The notes under the pieces: generated by a model
The model's database searches: none
What the model saw: the letters and a program-made list of their open reading frames with translations, nothing else
Told to the model about the DNA's origin: nothing
Shown: piece after piece, positions 1 through 7,773 of the stretch
Numbering within the stretch: the stretch's first letter is position 1
Layout: every line of letters begins with the position of its first letter
Assembly: GCF_000373625.1 (NCBI RefSeq)
Contig: NZ_KB891987.1
Location: 434,001-498,000 of the forward strand
Direction of reading: 5' to 3'
DNA length: 64,000 nt
Source of the DNA: Streptomyces sp. LaPpAH-108
GTDB lineage: Bacteria; Actinomycetota; Actinomycetes; Streptomycetales; Streptomycetaceae
Position numbers and translations under genes: made by a program

Positions 1-812
1 GTCTGGCCCCCGCCGACAAGAAGCTGTACGCCCTGCGCGACGTCACCGCCACGGTGGAGGCGATCCCGCTGATCGCCTCGTCCATCATGTCGAAGAAGAT
101 CGCCGAGGGCACGGGTTCCCTGGTCCTGGACGTGAAGGTCGGCTCCGGCGCCTTCATGAAGACCCTGGACGACGCCCGCGAGCTGGCCTCCACCATGGTC
201 GGCCTCGGCACCGACCACGGCGTGAAGACGGTCGCCCTGCTGACCGACATGTCCACCCCGCTCGGCCTCACCGCGGGCAACGCCCTGGAGGTCCGCGAGT
301 CCGTGGAGGTCCTGGCGGGCGGCGGCCCCGCGGACGTCGTCGAACTGACCCTCGCCCTGGCCCGCGAGATGCTGGACGCGGCGGGCCTGAAGGACGCCGA
401 CCCGGCCAAGGCCCTGGCCGACGGCTCCGCGATGGACGTCTGGCGCCGCATGATCGCCGCCCAGGGCGGCGACCCGGACGCGACCCTGCCCGTCGCCCGC
501 GAACAGCACGTAGTGGTCGCCCCCACCTCCGGCATCCTCACCCGCCTCGACGCCTACGACATCGGCCTCGCCGCCTGGCGCCTCGGCGCGGGCCGCGCCC
601 GCAAGGAAGACCCGGTCCAGGCGGGCGCGGGCGTGGAACTCCACGCCAAGCCCGGCGACCCGGTCGTCGCGGGCCAGCCCCTCCTCACCCTCCACACAGA
701 CACCCCGGACCGGTTCGCGTACGCCCTGGAAGCGACGGAGGGCTCGTTCGACATCGCGCCTGCGGGGACGGAGTTTGCTGCTTCGCCGGTGGTGTTGGGG
801 CGGATCGCCTGA
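1..812 (+). CDS. deoA: Thymidine phosphorylase, C-terminal part (5' end outside window)
   Basis: The reading frame is open from base 3 and runs to a TGA at 810-812, so 269 C-terminal residues are visible and the start lies upstream of the window. The stretch ALRDVTATVEAIPLIASSIM followed by KKIAEGTGSLVLDVKVGSGAFMK is the conserved pyrimidine nucleoside phosphorylase core, where the Ser and Lys residues contact pyrimidine and phosphate. The last ~80 residues form the small C-terminal PYNP domain. The enzyme splits thymidine or deoxyuridine with phosphate into base and deoxyribose-1-phosphate in the cytoplasm. deoC, a phosphosugar mutase and purine nucleoside phosphorylase lie 25-30 kb downstream and would use the same sugar product. 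Family assignment is firm; the promoter cannot be seen. Confidence 0.95.
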   Translation, partial: LAPADKKLYALRDVTATVEAIPLIASSIMSKKIAEGTGSLVLDVKVGSGAFMKTLDDARELASTMVGLGTDHGVKTVALLTDMSTPLGLTAGNALEVRESVEVLAGGGPADVVELTLALAREMLDAAGLKDADPAKALADGSAMDVWRRMIAAQGGDPDATLPVAREQHVVVAPTSGILTRLDAYDIGLAAWRLGAGRARKEDPVQAGAGVELHAKPGDPVVAGQPLLTLHTDTPDRFAYALEATEGSFDIAPAGTEFAASPVVLGRIA

Positions 813-882
813 TCGACTGCTTTTTCGGTCGAGAGGGAGGATTTGGATTCAGTTCCGCCGCTCCGACGCTGTAGTGCCAGGC

Positions 883-917
883 CAGGGGTCTGATCCGCTT
901 CGCGGGTCGGGCCCCTG
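883..917 (+). terminator. Rho-independent-type hairpin after deoA
   Basis: CAGGGG at 883-888 pairs with CCCCTG at 912-917. The pairing continues inward to GATCCGC/GCGGGTC around a TTC loop if G-U pairs are allowed, giving a stem of about 16 bp. There is no long T tract, which is usual for Streptomyces. It lies 70 bp after the deoA stop and probably ends that transcript. Confidence 0.6.
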
Positions 918-1020
918 AGTGCTTTCCGGGGTGCTCCGTGGAGGCCGCTTCGGATGGTCGCCATCCTGACGTGGCAGAGGTGGGGTGGCGCAGACTTAAT
1001 CCCCTTCACAACTCCCTTAT

Positions 1021-1043
1021 TAACTCAGTAAGCTACCGAGTTA
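1021..1043. promoter_or_regulatory. 23-bp palindrome overlapping a start codon
   Basis: Arms TAACTCAGTA (1021-1030) and TACCGAGTTA (1034-1043) are inverted repeats with one mismatch around the spacer AGC. The last base is the A of the ATG at 1043. A regulator bound here would cover the start of a leaderless or near-leaderless transcript, because there is no good Shine-Dalgarno sequence between the palindrome and the ATG. This suggests self-regulation of the cassette at 1043-4736, but no DNA-binding protein is recognisable among its genes. Confidence 0.5.
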
Positions 1044-1381
1044 TGGACTTCACGATTATCAAGCATGCGGTCGAGGTCGACCACGGCATCAAGCGCTTGT
1101 CCATGCACTTCATCAAGAAGCATGCTGCGCCCGAACGAGCTCGCCTCAGCTCGGAGCTGTGCACGCAGATCAGTGAGGAGTTCGAAAGGATCGGGCTCAC
1201 CACCTTGCCGCGAGCGTTGCCGACATCTGAAAGCGCGTTCGTCTGGGTTATCCAGCGCGACAGCGTCCTAGGTGAGGTCGCCGCTGTCGCCGCCGTCCTA
1301 GCGCATCTGGACAAGATGGGCATGAGCCCTCTCCCTCAAGTGTTCGACAACTACCCGCGAGCTAAGGTCAACTTGAGCTGA
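1043..1381 (+). CDS. Hypothetical protein, 112 aa, first gene of unknown cassette
   Basis: I do not recognise this protein. The open frame extends back to a GTG at 938, but the ATG at 1043 is preferred because the preceding codons cross a region that looks like promoter and operator sequence. The product (MDFTIIKHAVEVDHG...) has no signal peptide or membrane segment. It has a mixed alpha/beta look, with a helical N-terminus (IKRLSMHFIKKHAAPERARL) and a hydrophobic Ala/Val helix near residues 75-90. GC content is visibly lower than in deoA, suggesting acquisition by transfer. The next gene begins 205 bp later. It could be a small regulatory or accessory partner of the two larger genes; that is inference from position only. 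Confidence 0.5.
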   Translation: MDFTIIKHAVEVDHGIKRLSMHFIKKHAAPERARLSSELCTQISEEFERIGLTTLPRALPTSESAFVWVIQRDSVLGEVAAVAAVLAHLDKMGMSPLPQVFDNYPRAKVNLS

Positions 1382-1586
1382 AATGGCATGGAAGCAGCTC
1401 ATCTCTCCCTTGCGCGCCGCGTACGCCAATAGGCGTATCTGCTGTGCGTCGGGCGATATAACGGCTAAAAGTACCTGCGCGAGACGTGACTCGTCCGTAC
1501 GGTTGGTGTCAACAGGTGCCACCAGTAACGCTGATGACGCCCCGCCACCTGTGCATTTCCGGTACCGGCATTGTCAGGAGTTACGG

Positions 1587-2267
1587 ATGAGCGACGCTGA
1601 AGAGATACCCGTCCCTCGCGAGGAACCCATTTTCATCGTCGGCTCCTCAGGGCGGCAGCCAGTTCCGGCCATATGTGTGCTTGAGATGACAGGTGCGGAG
1701 GTCTCGGGGTACTGGCACAAGTGGAACGCTCTTCTTGCCGACTTTTTGCGCACCTCCCCATCAAGACCTTTACCGCATCCAAGCAGGCTCGTCAAGGGGG
1801 AGTACGGTGGTCGCTTACGGGCCGCTAACCCCAAGGCTGCGCGGGCGCTGGGTCAGATGTATGCCAGACAACTCACCAAAGCGTTAGGTGAGTTCCCCAA
1901 GCTGCTAGTCGCTCACATGCCCAAGCGGCGTGCGCGGCAAGAAGAGCGTGCCGTCCTCGACTGGTTGTGTACTCGGCTCGCGGGACGGCCCTCGGGGCTT
2001 GCCCTCATCCACACCAGCCGTGGGATTGCGTGGTACCGCCTCACGGCGAATGGTCCGGATCTCGAACCCCTACCTCCGGACTCAGAGGCCTTGAAGGCTC
2101 TTCCGCGTAGTGCGGCCGAGATCGAGTTGCTCCTGACGCCCGCAAAACTCGGTTCGTACGCGGCTTACCAAGACCGGTGTTACCCGCACATGAACTGCAG
2201 GCCGACCTGGCTCCCGTCAGATTTGCCTTGGGCCTCCGAGAGGATCTCGGGAGAAAGCTTTACATAG
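1587..2267 (+). CDS. Hypothetical protein, 226 aa, second gene of unknown cassette
   Basis: The start is set by AGGAG at 1576-1580, six bases before ATG 1587. The frame is open further upstream to 1383, but that part reads as non-coding. The soluble, basic protein begins MSDAEEIPVPREEPIFIVG and has no signal peptide or membrane helix. A lysine/arginine-rich patch (HMPKRRARQEERAVLDWL) near residues 110-130 is followed by a probable strand-rich section (GLALIHTSRGIAWYRL) near 140-157. I recognise no catalytic motif and no family. It sits 84 bp before the next large gene on the same strand, so the two are probably co-transcribed. Codon bias is weaker than in flanking core genes, consistent with an acquired cassette. 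Confidence 0.55.
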   Translation: MSDAEEIPVPREEPIFIVGSSGRQPVPAICVLEMTGAEVSGYWHKWNALLADFLRTSPSRPLPHPSRLVKGEYGGRLRAANPKAARALGQMYARQLTKALGEFPKLLVAHMPKRRARQEERAVLDWLCTRLAGRPSGLALIHTSRGIAWYRLTANGPDLEPLPPDSEALKALPRSAAEIELLLTPAKLGSYAAYQDRCYPHMNCRPTWLPSDLPWASERISGESFT

Positions 2268-2351
2268 CGACCGGGCGGCGGTCCTTGGGACTCGCCGCCC
2301 TTCGTTATGCCCGCCGCAGAACGCTTCGAACCGCATTGGAGATCTGTGCCC

Positions 2352-4736
2352 GTGACCGCGAACAAAGCCGCCGCCCATGCGATCGACGTCTCCTGGGGGC
2401 CAGACACGATCCGAGTAACCAACATCCCGCCCCACCTACCTGCCGACTCGACGGACAGCCACGTTGCAGAGGTGACCGTGGCGGGTCAGGCCAATCCAAG
2501 CACCTGGCTCTCGGACGCCGCGTGGGACGCCATAGCGCGTGCAACAACTCGCCCCGATGCGCTGGCAGCTCAGCTTCGTGCGACGCCGGATGAGTCTTCT
2601 GACCTCCTGATGGTCGAAAATGTCGAGGGGGCAACGCTGTGGTCAGCCGTCACCCGTGTCCTGCTGAGTGAGCTCTTCCCCGGCCCTCAGCCTCGTACTG
2701 GCATGGAGGTCTCAGAGGTAGCTGATCCGCAAGCGCACGGGGTCACTCGGGATGGTCGTCCTAGTGCGATCGTGCAATACCGCTACGAAAACCTCGGTCA
2801 CCTGCGGGACCACGTATGGCAGACCATCTACGCGACGCTGTCGATCAACAGCTACGCGACCTCCATCCTCACGCGCTCCGTCACCCGCAACCTGATCACC
2901 CACCCCGTCGAGATCGCCTTCGAAGACGGTACGGAATCGATCCACGTTCTCGTCGTTCGTGATGGGATCACCCGGATCGCCAGCGCTTGGGCGGTACTGG
3001 CCGGGCACGGTGCCGACGCCGCCGAGGTGTCCACCCTGGCTACTGACGCACTGCTCGGGAGGACTTCCGGGGCGGGGGTGGCCACAGGTCCTGGACTCGG
3101 GCAGCGGCTGGCCGCCAGCCGGGCGCGGTGGCGCCAGGCACAGCGGCAGGAGTTCGACGGAGAGATGAAGGGGGCCATGCCTGGGCTCCGGGCAGCTCAG
3201 ATCGCGCAGACCTACGTCGTTCCGGCGCAGATCGCTGTCGGAGTCGAGGGCCACGAGGGCCGGGTGTTGTCGCCCGAGGATGTCTTCGACGACGCCATCC
3301 GCTCCGTACTAGCTTCGGTGCACGTCGAGTTCAAAGAGTGGGACGCGGCGGCCCAGAACGTTGAGGTCATTACCCGGGCCCTGAAGCGGATCATTCAGCA
3401 GGAAGACCCGCGCTGGGACACAGCCGACCTCCAGGCGGTGTATGGCCTTGCCGTCGGCCGCATCCCTGTGACCGAACTTCCGCAGGTTTTCGGGGGCGAA
3501 GCGGTCCCTCCGGGGACCGCTCTGTGGCGTGCCGTCTACCTGGTCCGCGCCCTGAGCCAGCCGGACCTTCTCGAATTGCTCAAGGACCAGGCCAAGGCCA
3601 TCAAGGGCGGCAAGCGTATGAGCATGAAGGGGTTCGGCGGGCTGCTTGGACCGATCATCGACCTGCCCTGGCGCGCCAAGAAGAAGCTGGTTACCAGGCA
3701 GGCGCGCAATGCGTGGAACAACGGTGGTGTGCTGTCGGCCGACGTCACCCAGGACTGGGTTCCGGTTCCCACCGAGGACTTCACCACGCTGATCGCACCG
3801 GCGATGAACGGCGACGATGACGCCCGCCGCACCCTCGCGGTGGCCGGCGGCGTCGCGCTGATCGCAGACAAGCTCCTGACCAGGAGCGTTGGGTCATCGC
3901 TGGAGGCCAGGAAGGAGAAGGGCGGAGTCCCCTTCCGCTCGGACGTACACAAAGTCATCGAGGGGCTCTCCAAGCCGACGAACGAACTTGGCCTGTGGAC
4001 CCTCGCGCTGGCCGCCAACACCTTCCGCAGCGATGATCTGCCGCAGAACTCCGTGCCCAGGCAGAGCCTCACGGGCAGGGAGTCGGCCGAATCCGACGAT
4101 CCGCCGTACATCTACTTCAAAGCCGACCTCGACGCGGAGGACCATATCGCCGTCGACGCCGACGGCGTGCCGGTGCCGCTGTACGAGTGGGACGTCGTCG
4201 CCGCCTCAGACCCGGATCGTGCGGCGAAGGCTGTGGCGGCGACGGTCGTCATGCCGCTTCCGGTTCCCTCCGCGCCGAACGAGGGGATCGAGTCGAGGGA
4301 CAGGGCGCAGTCGGCGCAGAATGAGCCCCTCGCTGACGAATCCGACGGGGCGCCTGACGCGGCGGACTCCGAGCCGCCACTGTTTCGGTACGGGACCGTC
4401 GACGCAGGAGCCGGGACCGTGGGCGGAGCGTCCTTCCCCGGGCCCCGAGACGAGGACGCTCCAGTTCCCCCGAGCCAGCGCGCCGCCGCCCACCGCAAGG
4501 CCCTTCGCCTCGGTGTACAGGGAGCCCGAGACGCCCTCGACCATCTGCACGCACTGGAGCCGGAAGTTGGGGACCACACTCCGATCGTCCCGGTGGACCA
4601 ACTGGACGAGCTGCACAACCTATTGGTTGGCATCTTGACTGACGTGGAGAACCTGCGGCGCAGCATCGTGGAGAACCATGCGCCGGAGGAGGACAATCCG
4701 GAATCCGAAGAGTTCCCGGAGACGCTCCTTGACTGA
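2352..4736 (+). CDS. Large hypothetical protein, ~794 aa, third gene of unknown cassette
   Basis: Start is uncertain: GGAG at 2338-2341 can serve GTG 2346 or GTG 2352, and the frame is open back to ATG 2307, which has no ribosome site. The protein is cytoplasmic. Residues ~140-230 hold a compact section with a VRDGITRIASAW stretch, loosely reminiscent of the DG-x-x-R signature of ParB/sulfiredoxin-fold proteins; I cannot confirm that. The middle (~310-560) is helical, with a very basic segment (LPWRAKKKLVTRQARNAWNN). Residues ~610-720 are Pro/Asp/Glu-rich and look disordered, and the last 80 residues look like a helical coiled coil ending in an acidic tail. Size, soluble multidomain layout and position in an island with degraded genes fit a defence or conflict protein, but no function can be assigned. 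Confidence 0.6.
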   Translation: MTANKAAAHAIDVSWGPDTIRVTNIPPHLPADSTDSHVAEVTVAGQANPSTWLSDAAWDAIARATTRPDALAAQLRATPDESSDLLMVENVEGATLWSAVTRVLLSELFPGPQPRTGMEVSEVADPQAHGVTRDGRPSAIVQYRYENLGHLRDHVWQTIYATLSINSYATSILTRSVTRNLITHPVEIAFEDGTESIHVLVVRDGITRIASAWAVLAGHGADAAEVSTLATDALLGRTSGAGVATGPGLGQRLAASRARWRQAQRQEFDGEMKGAMPGLRAAQIAQTYVVPAQIAVGVEGHEGRVLSPEDVFDDAIRSVLASVHVEFKEWDAAAQNVEVITRALKRIIQQEDPRWDTADLQAVYGLAVGRIPVTELPQVFGGEAVPPGTALWRAVYLVRALSQPDLLELLKDQAKAIKGGKRMSMKGFGGLLGPIIDLPWRAKKKLVTRQARNAWNNGGVLSADVTQDWVPVPTEDFTTLIAPAMNGDDDARRTLAVAGGVALIADKLLTRSVGSSLEARKEKGGVPFRSDVHKVIEGLSKPTNELGLWTLALAANTFRSDDLPQNSVPRQSLTGRESAESDDPPYIYFKADLDAEDHIAVDADGVPVPLYEWDVVAASDPDRAAKAVAATVVMPLPVPSAPNEGIESRDRAQSAQNEPLADESDGAPDAADSEPPLFRYGTVDAGAGTVGGASFPGPRDEDAPVPPSQRAAAHRKALRLGVQGARDALDHLHALEPEVGDHTPIVPVDQLDELHNLLVGILTDVENLRRSIVENHAPEEDNPESEEFPETLLD

Positions 4737-4786
4737 TCAGCAGGAGAGTTGAGAGCGCGCATCTCGATGCCTCAACAGTGAAGCAA

Positions 4787-4828
4787 CAGGGAGGACTAGT
4801 GCTGAGAGATCAGAACTGGACCTCCCTG
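4787..4828 (+). terminator. Possible hairpin after the unknown cassette
   Basis: CAGGGAGG (4787-4794) and CCTCCCTG (4821-4828) form a perfect 8-bp inverted repeat 50 bp after the stop of the large hypothetical gene. The 26-base loop is long, so this is only a candidate terminator. Confidence 0.3.
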
Positions 4829-4871
4829 CGGCACCTACAGCACCTCGCCTGCGGTGCCAGTTCCCGCCTGA

Positions 4872-5208
4872 TGCGGGCGCTCCCCCTGTCAGGTCGACCG
4901 TTATCTCGGATGGCTCCGCCGCTCACAGATGTGTAGGGCGTTCACCGAGCACGACGTACTGGTCATACCGGCAACCACTCTGGAGGCAGTGGGTCTGGTC
5001 GCGCTGGCGGCTGAGGCATGCGGGCTACCCGTCCTGTACCAACTCGTTCCCGGGACTCAGCGAAGCCCTCGGGGCCTCCGGCGTTGCCACCGACTTCGCC
5101 CACGCTGCCGCCCTGGCCCGTGACCTCGACCTGCTGCGTACCTCCTCCGGACTGTTGCCCGCCCTGCGGCAGGCGGGTCACGCGAACTCCGCGCGTTATC
5201 CGCTCTAG
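4872..5208 (+). pseudogene. Glycosyltransferase C-terminal remnant, frameshifted
   Basis: In one frame, 4872 to about 5055 reads ...VDRYLGWLRRSQMCRAFTEH then DVLVIPATTLEAVGLVALAA and CGLPVLYQLVPG. This is the typical donor-sugar binding region of a GT-B family 1/4 glycosyltransferase (E-x-x-G-L...A.ACG.PV). The sense then moves to the +1 frame: LSEALGASGVATDF...ALARDLDLLRTSSGLLPALR...to a TAG at 5206-5208, which is a normal C-terminal helix for the family. The N-terminal acceptor domain is missing and a stop interrupts the frame at 4869. It is therefore a truncated, frameshifted remnant, probably debris of an earlier insertion or deletion at this site. Confidence 0.6.
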
Positions 5209-5345
5209 GCGACTGCACGCTCCCTAACCGAACTCGGCAGCCGACTCGGCTGATTCCGCTTCCGAGTGATCTGTCCCGGCGCGGCCCGTGCCGCTCCATG
5301 AACGTCATTACACGGACCGACGGGATGGCCCGGCGAAGAGAGACC

Positions 5346-6165
5346 ATGACGTACGACATCGACTGCGTCGAAGCCCTGCTTGATGAGGGCGTCCGCGACA
5401 AGGCGTATCCCGGGGCCGTGTGAGCCGTCGGTGACACCACTGGTGTCCGTGGGCAAGGGGCTGCGGGAGTCCTCGACCCGGACGAGCCGGACCTGTGGAC
5501 GCGCGCCGACACTGTCTTCCACGCGGCCAGTCTCACGAAGATCCTCGCTGTTTGGTCGTGCATCGGCGCCCTGCGGGAAGACGGGCCGCCCTCGTCCTCG
5601 GCTACCTTGCCGAGTACCTCTCCGGCAACCCTGGACCAGGGGTCCACCGCCCGTGTCTGGCAACCACTCGGCATGGCCACCATCCGCTTCCCGGCCCCTT
5701 GCCGGACGAGATCGCCGCCCGCTGCGCCCCGATCGAACTTGATCAGGAGACCGACACCCGCCTCAAAGGGGTCGCACACGACTTCTCCACCCGGCTCCTG
5801 GGCGGAGTGTGTGGCATCGCCGGCTCCTTCACCGTCGTGGACGACCTGGCAGTGTTCCTGCGCCATCTGCAGGACAACCCCAAACCCCACCGCCTGGACC
5901 AACACGTCACTCACCGTCCAGCCAGGCACACTGCAGCCCGCACGAGGTTTGTTCTGGCACCCCGCACCGGACACCGCCTCCACCGAAGGCATCTGGGTTC
6001 ACTAAGGCTTTACGGGAACTGGAATGTGGATCTCGCCGCAGCAGTGGCGGTGGGCCGTAACTGCTGACCAACGAGCTCTACTACACCCGGGATCGTCAGC
6101 CCTTGGCCGAAGTCCGTCATGCTTTTCGCAGCCTGGCTTTCCCTGATCCCAGTGGAGATCGGTAG
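5346..6165 (+). pseudogene. Serine hydrolase (class C beta-lactamase-like), decayed
   Basis: ATG 5346 starts MTYDIDCVEALLDEGVRDKA, then TGA at 5421-5423 stands where the family has Trp (probably TGG to TGA). The same frame continues to the catalytic S-x-x-K motif as ASLTKIL (Ser codon 5529-5531). After about 5560 the homology moves through other frames: LLGGVCGIAGSFTVVDDLAV and FLRHL at ~5787-5870, then GFTGTGMWISPQQWRW at ~6007-6054, then LLTNELYYTRDRQPL ending at TAG 6163-6165. The pieces cover a complete beta-lactamase/penicillin-binding-like esterase fold of ~270 residues. At least one nonsense mutation and two or more frameshifts make it inactive. Confidence 0.7.
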
Positions 6166-6285
6166 CCCGCTCCGTGCCTGCCTCGCCGGGGCCTGCACCT
6201 AGCCCCCTTTCTGGCCGAGTACGTGAAAAAACTTCGCCGCCGAGCCACGCAAGGTGCCTAGACGCACTGAAACCGGGACGGCCCG

Positions 6286-7206
6286 TCACCCCAACACCGC
6301 CGCCACCCCCACCAGTACCGGCACGGACACCACCGTCGACAGCAGGATCGACTCGCGGGCGAGGGACTCGGCGGTGCGGTACGTGCTCGCGTACGTGAAG
6401 AGGTTCTGGGCGGCGGGGAGGGCGGAGGTGACGACCACGTCGAGGAGGGCGGCGTGGGGGAGGGAGAGGACGTAGTGGGCCAGGGTCCAGGCGATCAGGG
6501 GTTGGAGCAGGGACTTCAGGGTTACCGAGAGGAGGACTGGGCGGCGGTCGGGGCCGCGGGCGGGGAGGGTGCTGTGGGGGAGTGACATGCCGAAGGCGAG
6601 GAGGGCTGCCGGGACGGACATCGCGCCGATGAGGGTGAGGGGGTTCAGCAGGGGGCCGGGGACGGACACGCCCGTTGCCGAGACCGCGACGCCGGAGAGG
6701 GAGCCGAGCGCGATCGGGTTGCGCAGTGGGGTCAGCAGGCGTCGCCACACCGGGCCCTTGTCGCCCGCGCCGGACAGGTCCAGGACGGTCAGGGCGAGCG
6801 GGGTCACCAGGACGACCTGGAAGAGCAGGACTGGCGCCACCAGGGACGCGTCGCCGAGGACGTACGCGGCGATCGGGATGCCGAGGTTGCCCGAGTTGAC
6901 GTAGCCCGAGCACAGCGCGCCGATGGTCGTACGGCCCACACCCCAGTGCCGTAGCACCCCCACCGCGACGAAGATCCCCGAGACCGCCGCCGTGCTCAGC
7001 GCGGTCACCAGCAGGCGGGCGGAGAAGAGGACCGACAGGTCGGCCGTCGCCAGGGTGGTGAAGAGGAGCGCCGGGCCCGCTACCGAGAAGGCCAGCCGGG
7101 TCAGCACCTCGCCGCCCCGCTCCCCGAGCGAGCCGCGCCGCCCGAGCACGTACCCCACCCCGATCACGACCGCGATCACCGCGAACCCGCTCAGCACCCC
7201 CCGCAC
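6286..7206 (-). CDS. AEC (auxin efflux carrier) family transporter
   Basis: This 306-residue integral membrane protein has about ten hydrophobic segments, starting with LSGFAVIAVVIGVGYVLGRR. The AEC pattern of two five-helix repeats is apparent. The family signature for the crossover region is seen in SGYVNSGNLGIPIAAYVLG (~100-118), with the second repeat at TSALPAAQNLFTYAS near residues 260-275. Family members export organic acids, malonate or malate, or amino-acid-derived anions by proton coupling; the substrate cannot be read from the sequence. It stands alone on the minus strand between the decayed serine hydrolase and a small repeat tract. The length is normal for the family (300-320). 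Confidence 0.85.
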   Translation of the reverse strand: MRGVLSGFAVIAVVIGVGYVLGRRGSLGERGGEVLTRLAFSVAGPALLFTTLATADLSVLFSARLLVTALSTAAVSGIFVAVGVLRHWGVGRTTIGALCSGYVNSGNLGIPIAAYVLGDASLVAPVLLFQVVLVTPLALTVLDLSGAGDKGPVWRRLLTPLRNPIALGSLSGVAVSATGVSVPGPLLNPLTLIGAMSVPAALLAFGMSLPHSTLPARGPDRRPVLLSVTLKSLLQPLIAWTLAHYVLSLPHAALLDVVVTSALPAAQNLFTYASTYRTAESLARESILLSTVVSVPVLVGVAAVLG

Positions 7207-7280
7207 GGACCTCAGCCTCCGGGGCGGCCGGGTGAGCGGTCAATGCGGCTGCCGCGATCTCCACGATCTCCGCAACCCCC

Positions 7281-7368
7281 CGCCGGGCTGCCGAATCACC
7301 GAGCCCCCGAGCCCTCGAATCACCGAGTCCCCGAGTTCCCGAATCACCGAGCCCCCGCGTCTCCGCTC
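7281..7368. repeat. Short degenerate tandem repeat (GAATCACCGAG / CCCCGAG units)
   Basis: The tract between the AEC transporter and the STAS-like gene repeats CCGAATCACCGAGCCCCCGA-like units of about 17-30 bp (copies near 7290, 7317 and 7340). Such strings arise by slippage in GC-rich DNA. It lies upstream of the proposed ATG at 7375 and leaves no clear ribosome site there. Confidence 0.6.
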
Positions 7369-7374
7369 CCCCCG

Positions 7375-7773
7375 ATGATTTCCGCGCCTCCCGCCGGTCC
7401 ACCGCACGTGGACGCCGACACCCCCGCCGACCTCGCCGCCGTGCCCATACCGCCCGGCCCCGCCGACCCCCACGCGGTGGCCCGGCTGGAAGCCCACGTG
7501 CGGGCGCTGCTGGCGGACGGCCGGGTGGGGGCCGTCGTCTGTGACGTGGGGCGGATCGGCGAGCCCGGTCTGTGGCACGTCGAGCTGCTGGCCCGGCTCG
7601 AACTCGCCGCCCGTCGCGGCGGAGGGCGGATACGGCTGCGCGACCCCGCGCCCGCCCTAGCCGCGCTCCTCGCTCTCGTCGGCCTCCGCCTCCAGGTGGA
7701 GGGGCAGGTCGAAGAGGGGGAACCAGCGGGCGGTGTCCAGGAAGCAGTGGAAACCGGTGATCCGGCCGGCTGA
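7375..7773 (+). CDS. STAS-like small protein overlapping a sigma gene tail to tail
   Basis: The 132-residue protein has a proline-rich start (MISAPPAGPP), then VARLEAHVRALLADGRVGAV followed by VCDVGRIGEPGLWHVELLAR. This resembles an anti-sigma-antagonist (STAS) fold with a beta-strand then a helix, but without the usual D-S-S/T-G phosphorylation signature. The start is uncertain because no ribosome site precedes ATG 7375; GTG 7408 is another option. The last 39 codons overlap the 3' end of the ECF sigma gene on the opposite strand. A role in regulating that sigma factor is possible but is only inferred from adjacency. Confidence 0.5.
   Translation: MISAPPAGPPHVDADTPADLAAVPIPPGPADPHAVARLEAHVRALLADGRVGAVVCDVGRIGEPGLWHVELLARLELAARRGGGRIRLRDPAPALAALLALVGLRLQVEGQVEEGEPAGGVQEAVETGDPAG

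Noticed and set aside
938..1042. GTG 938 as the start of the first unknown gene
   Set aside because: The segment 938-1042 is promoter-like with a palindrome at 1021-1043, and no ribosome site supports 938.
4799..4936. 45-codon GTG ORF with a good GGGAGGA site
   Set aside because: It overlaps a hairpin and the glycosyltransferase remnant, and its codons lack coding bias.
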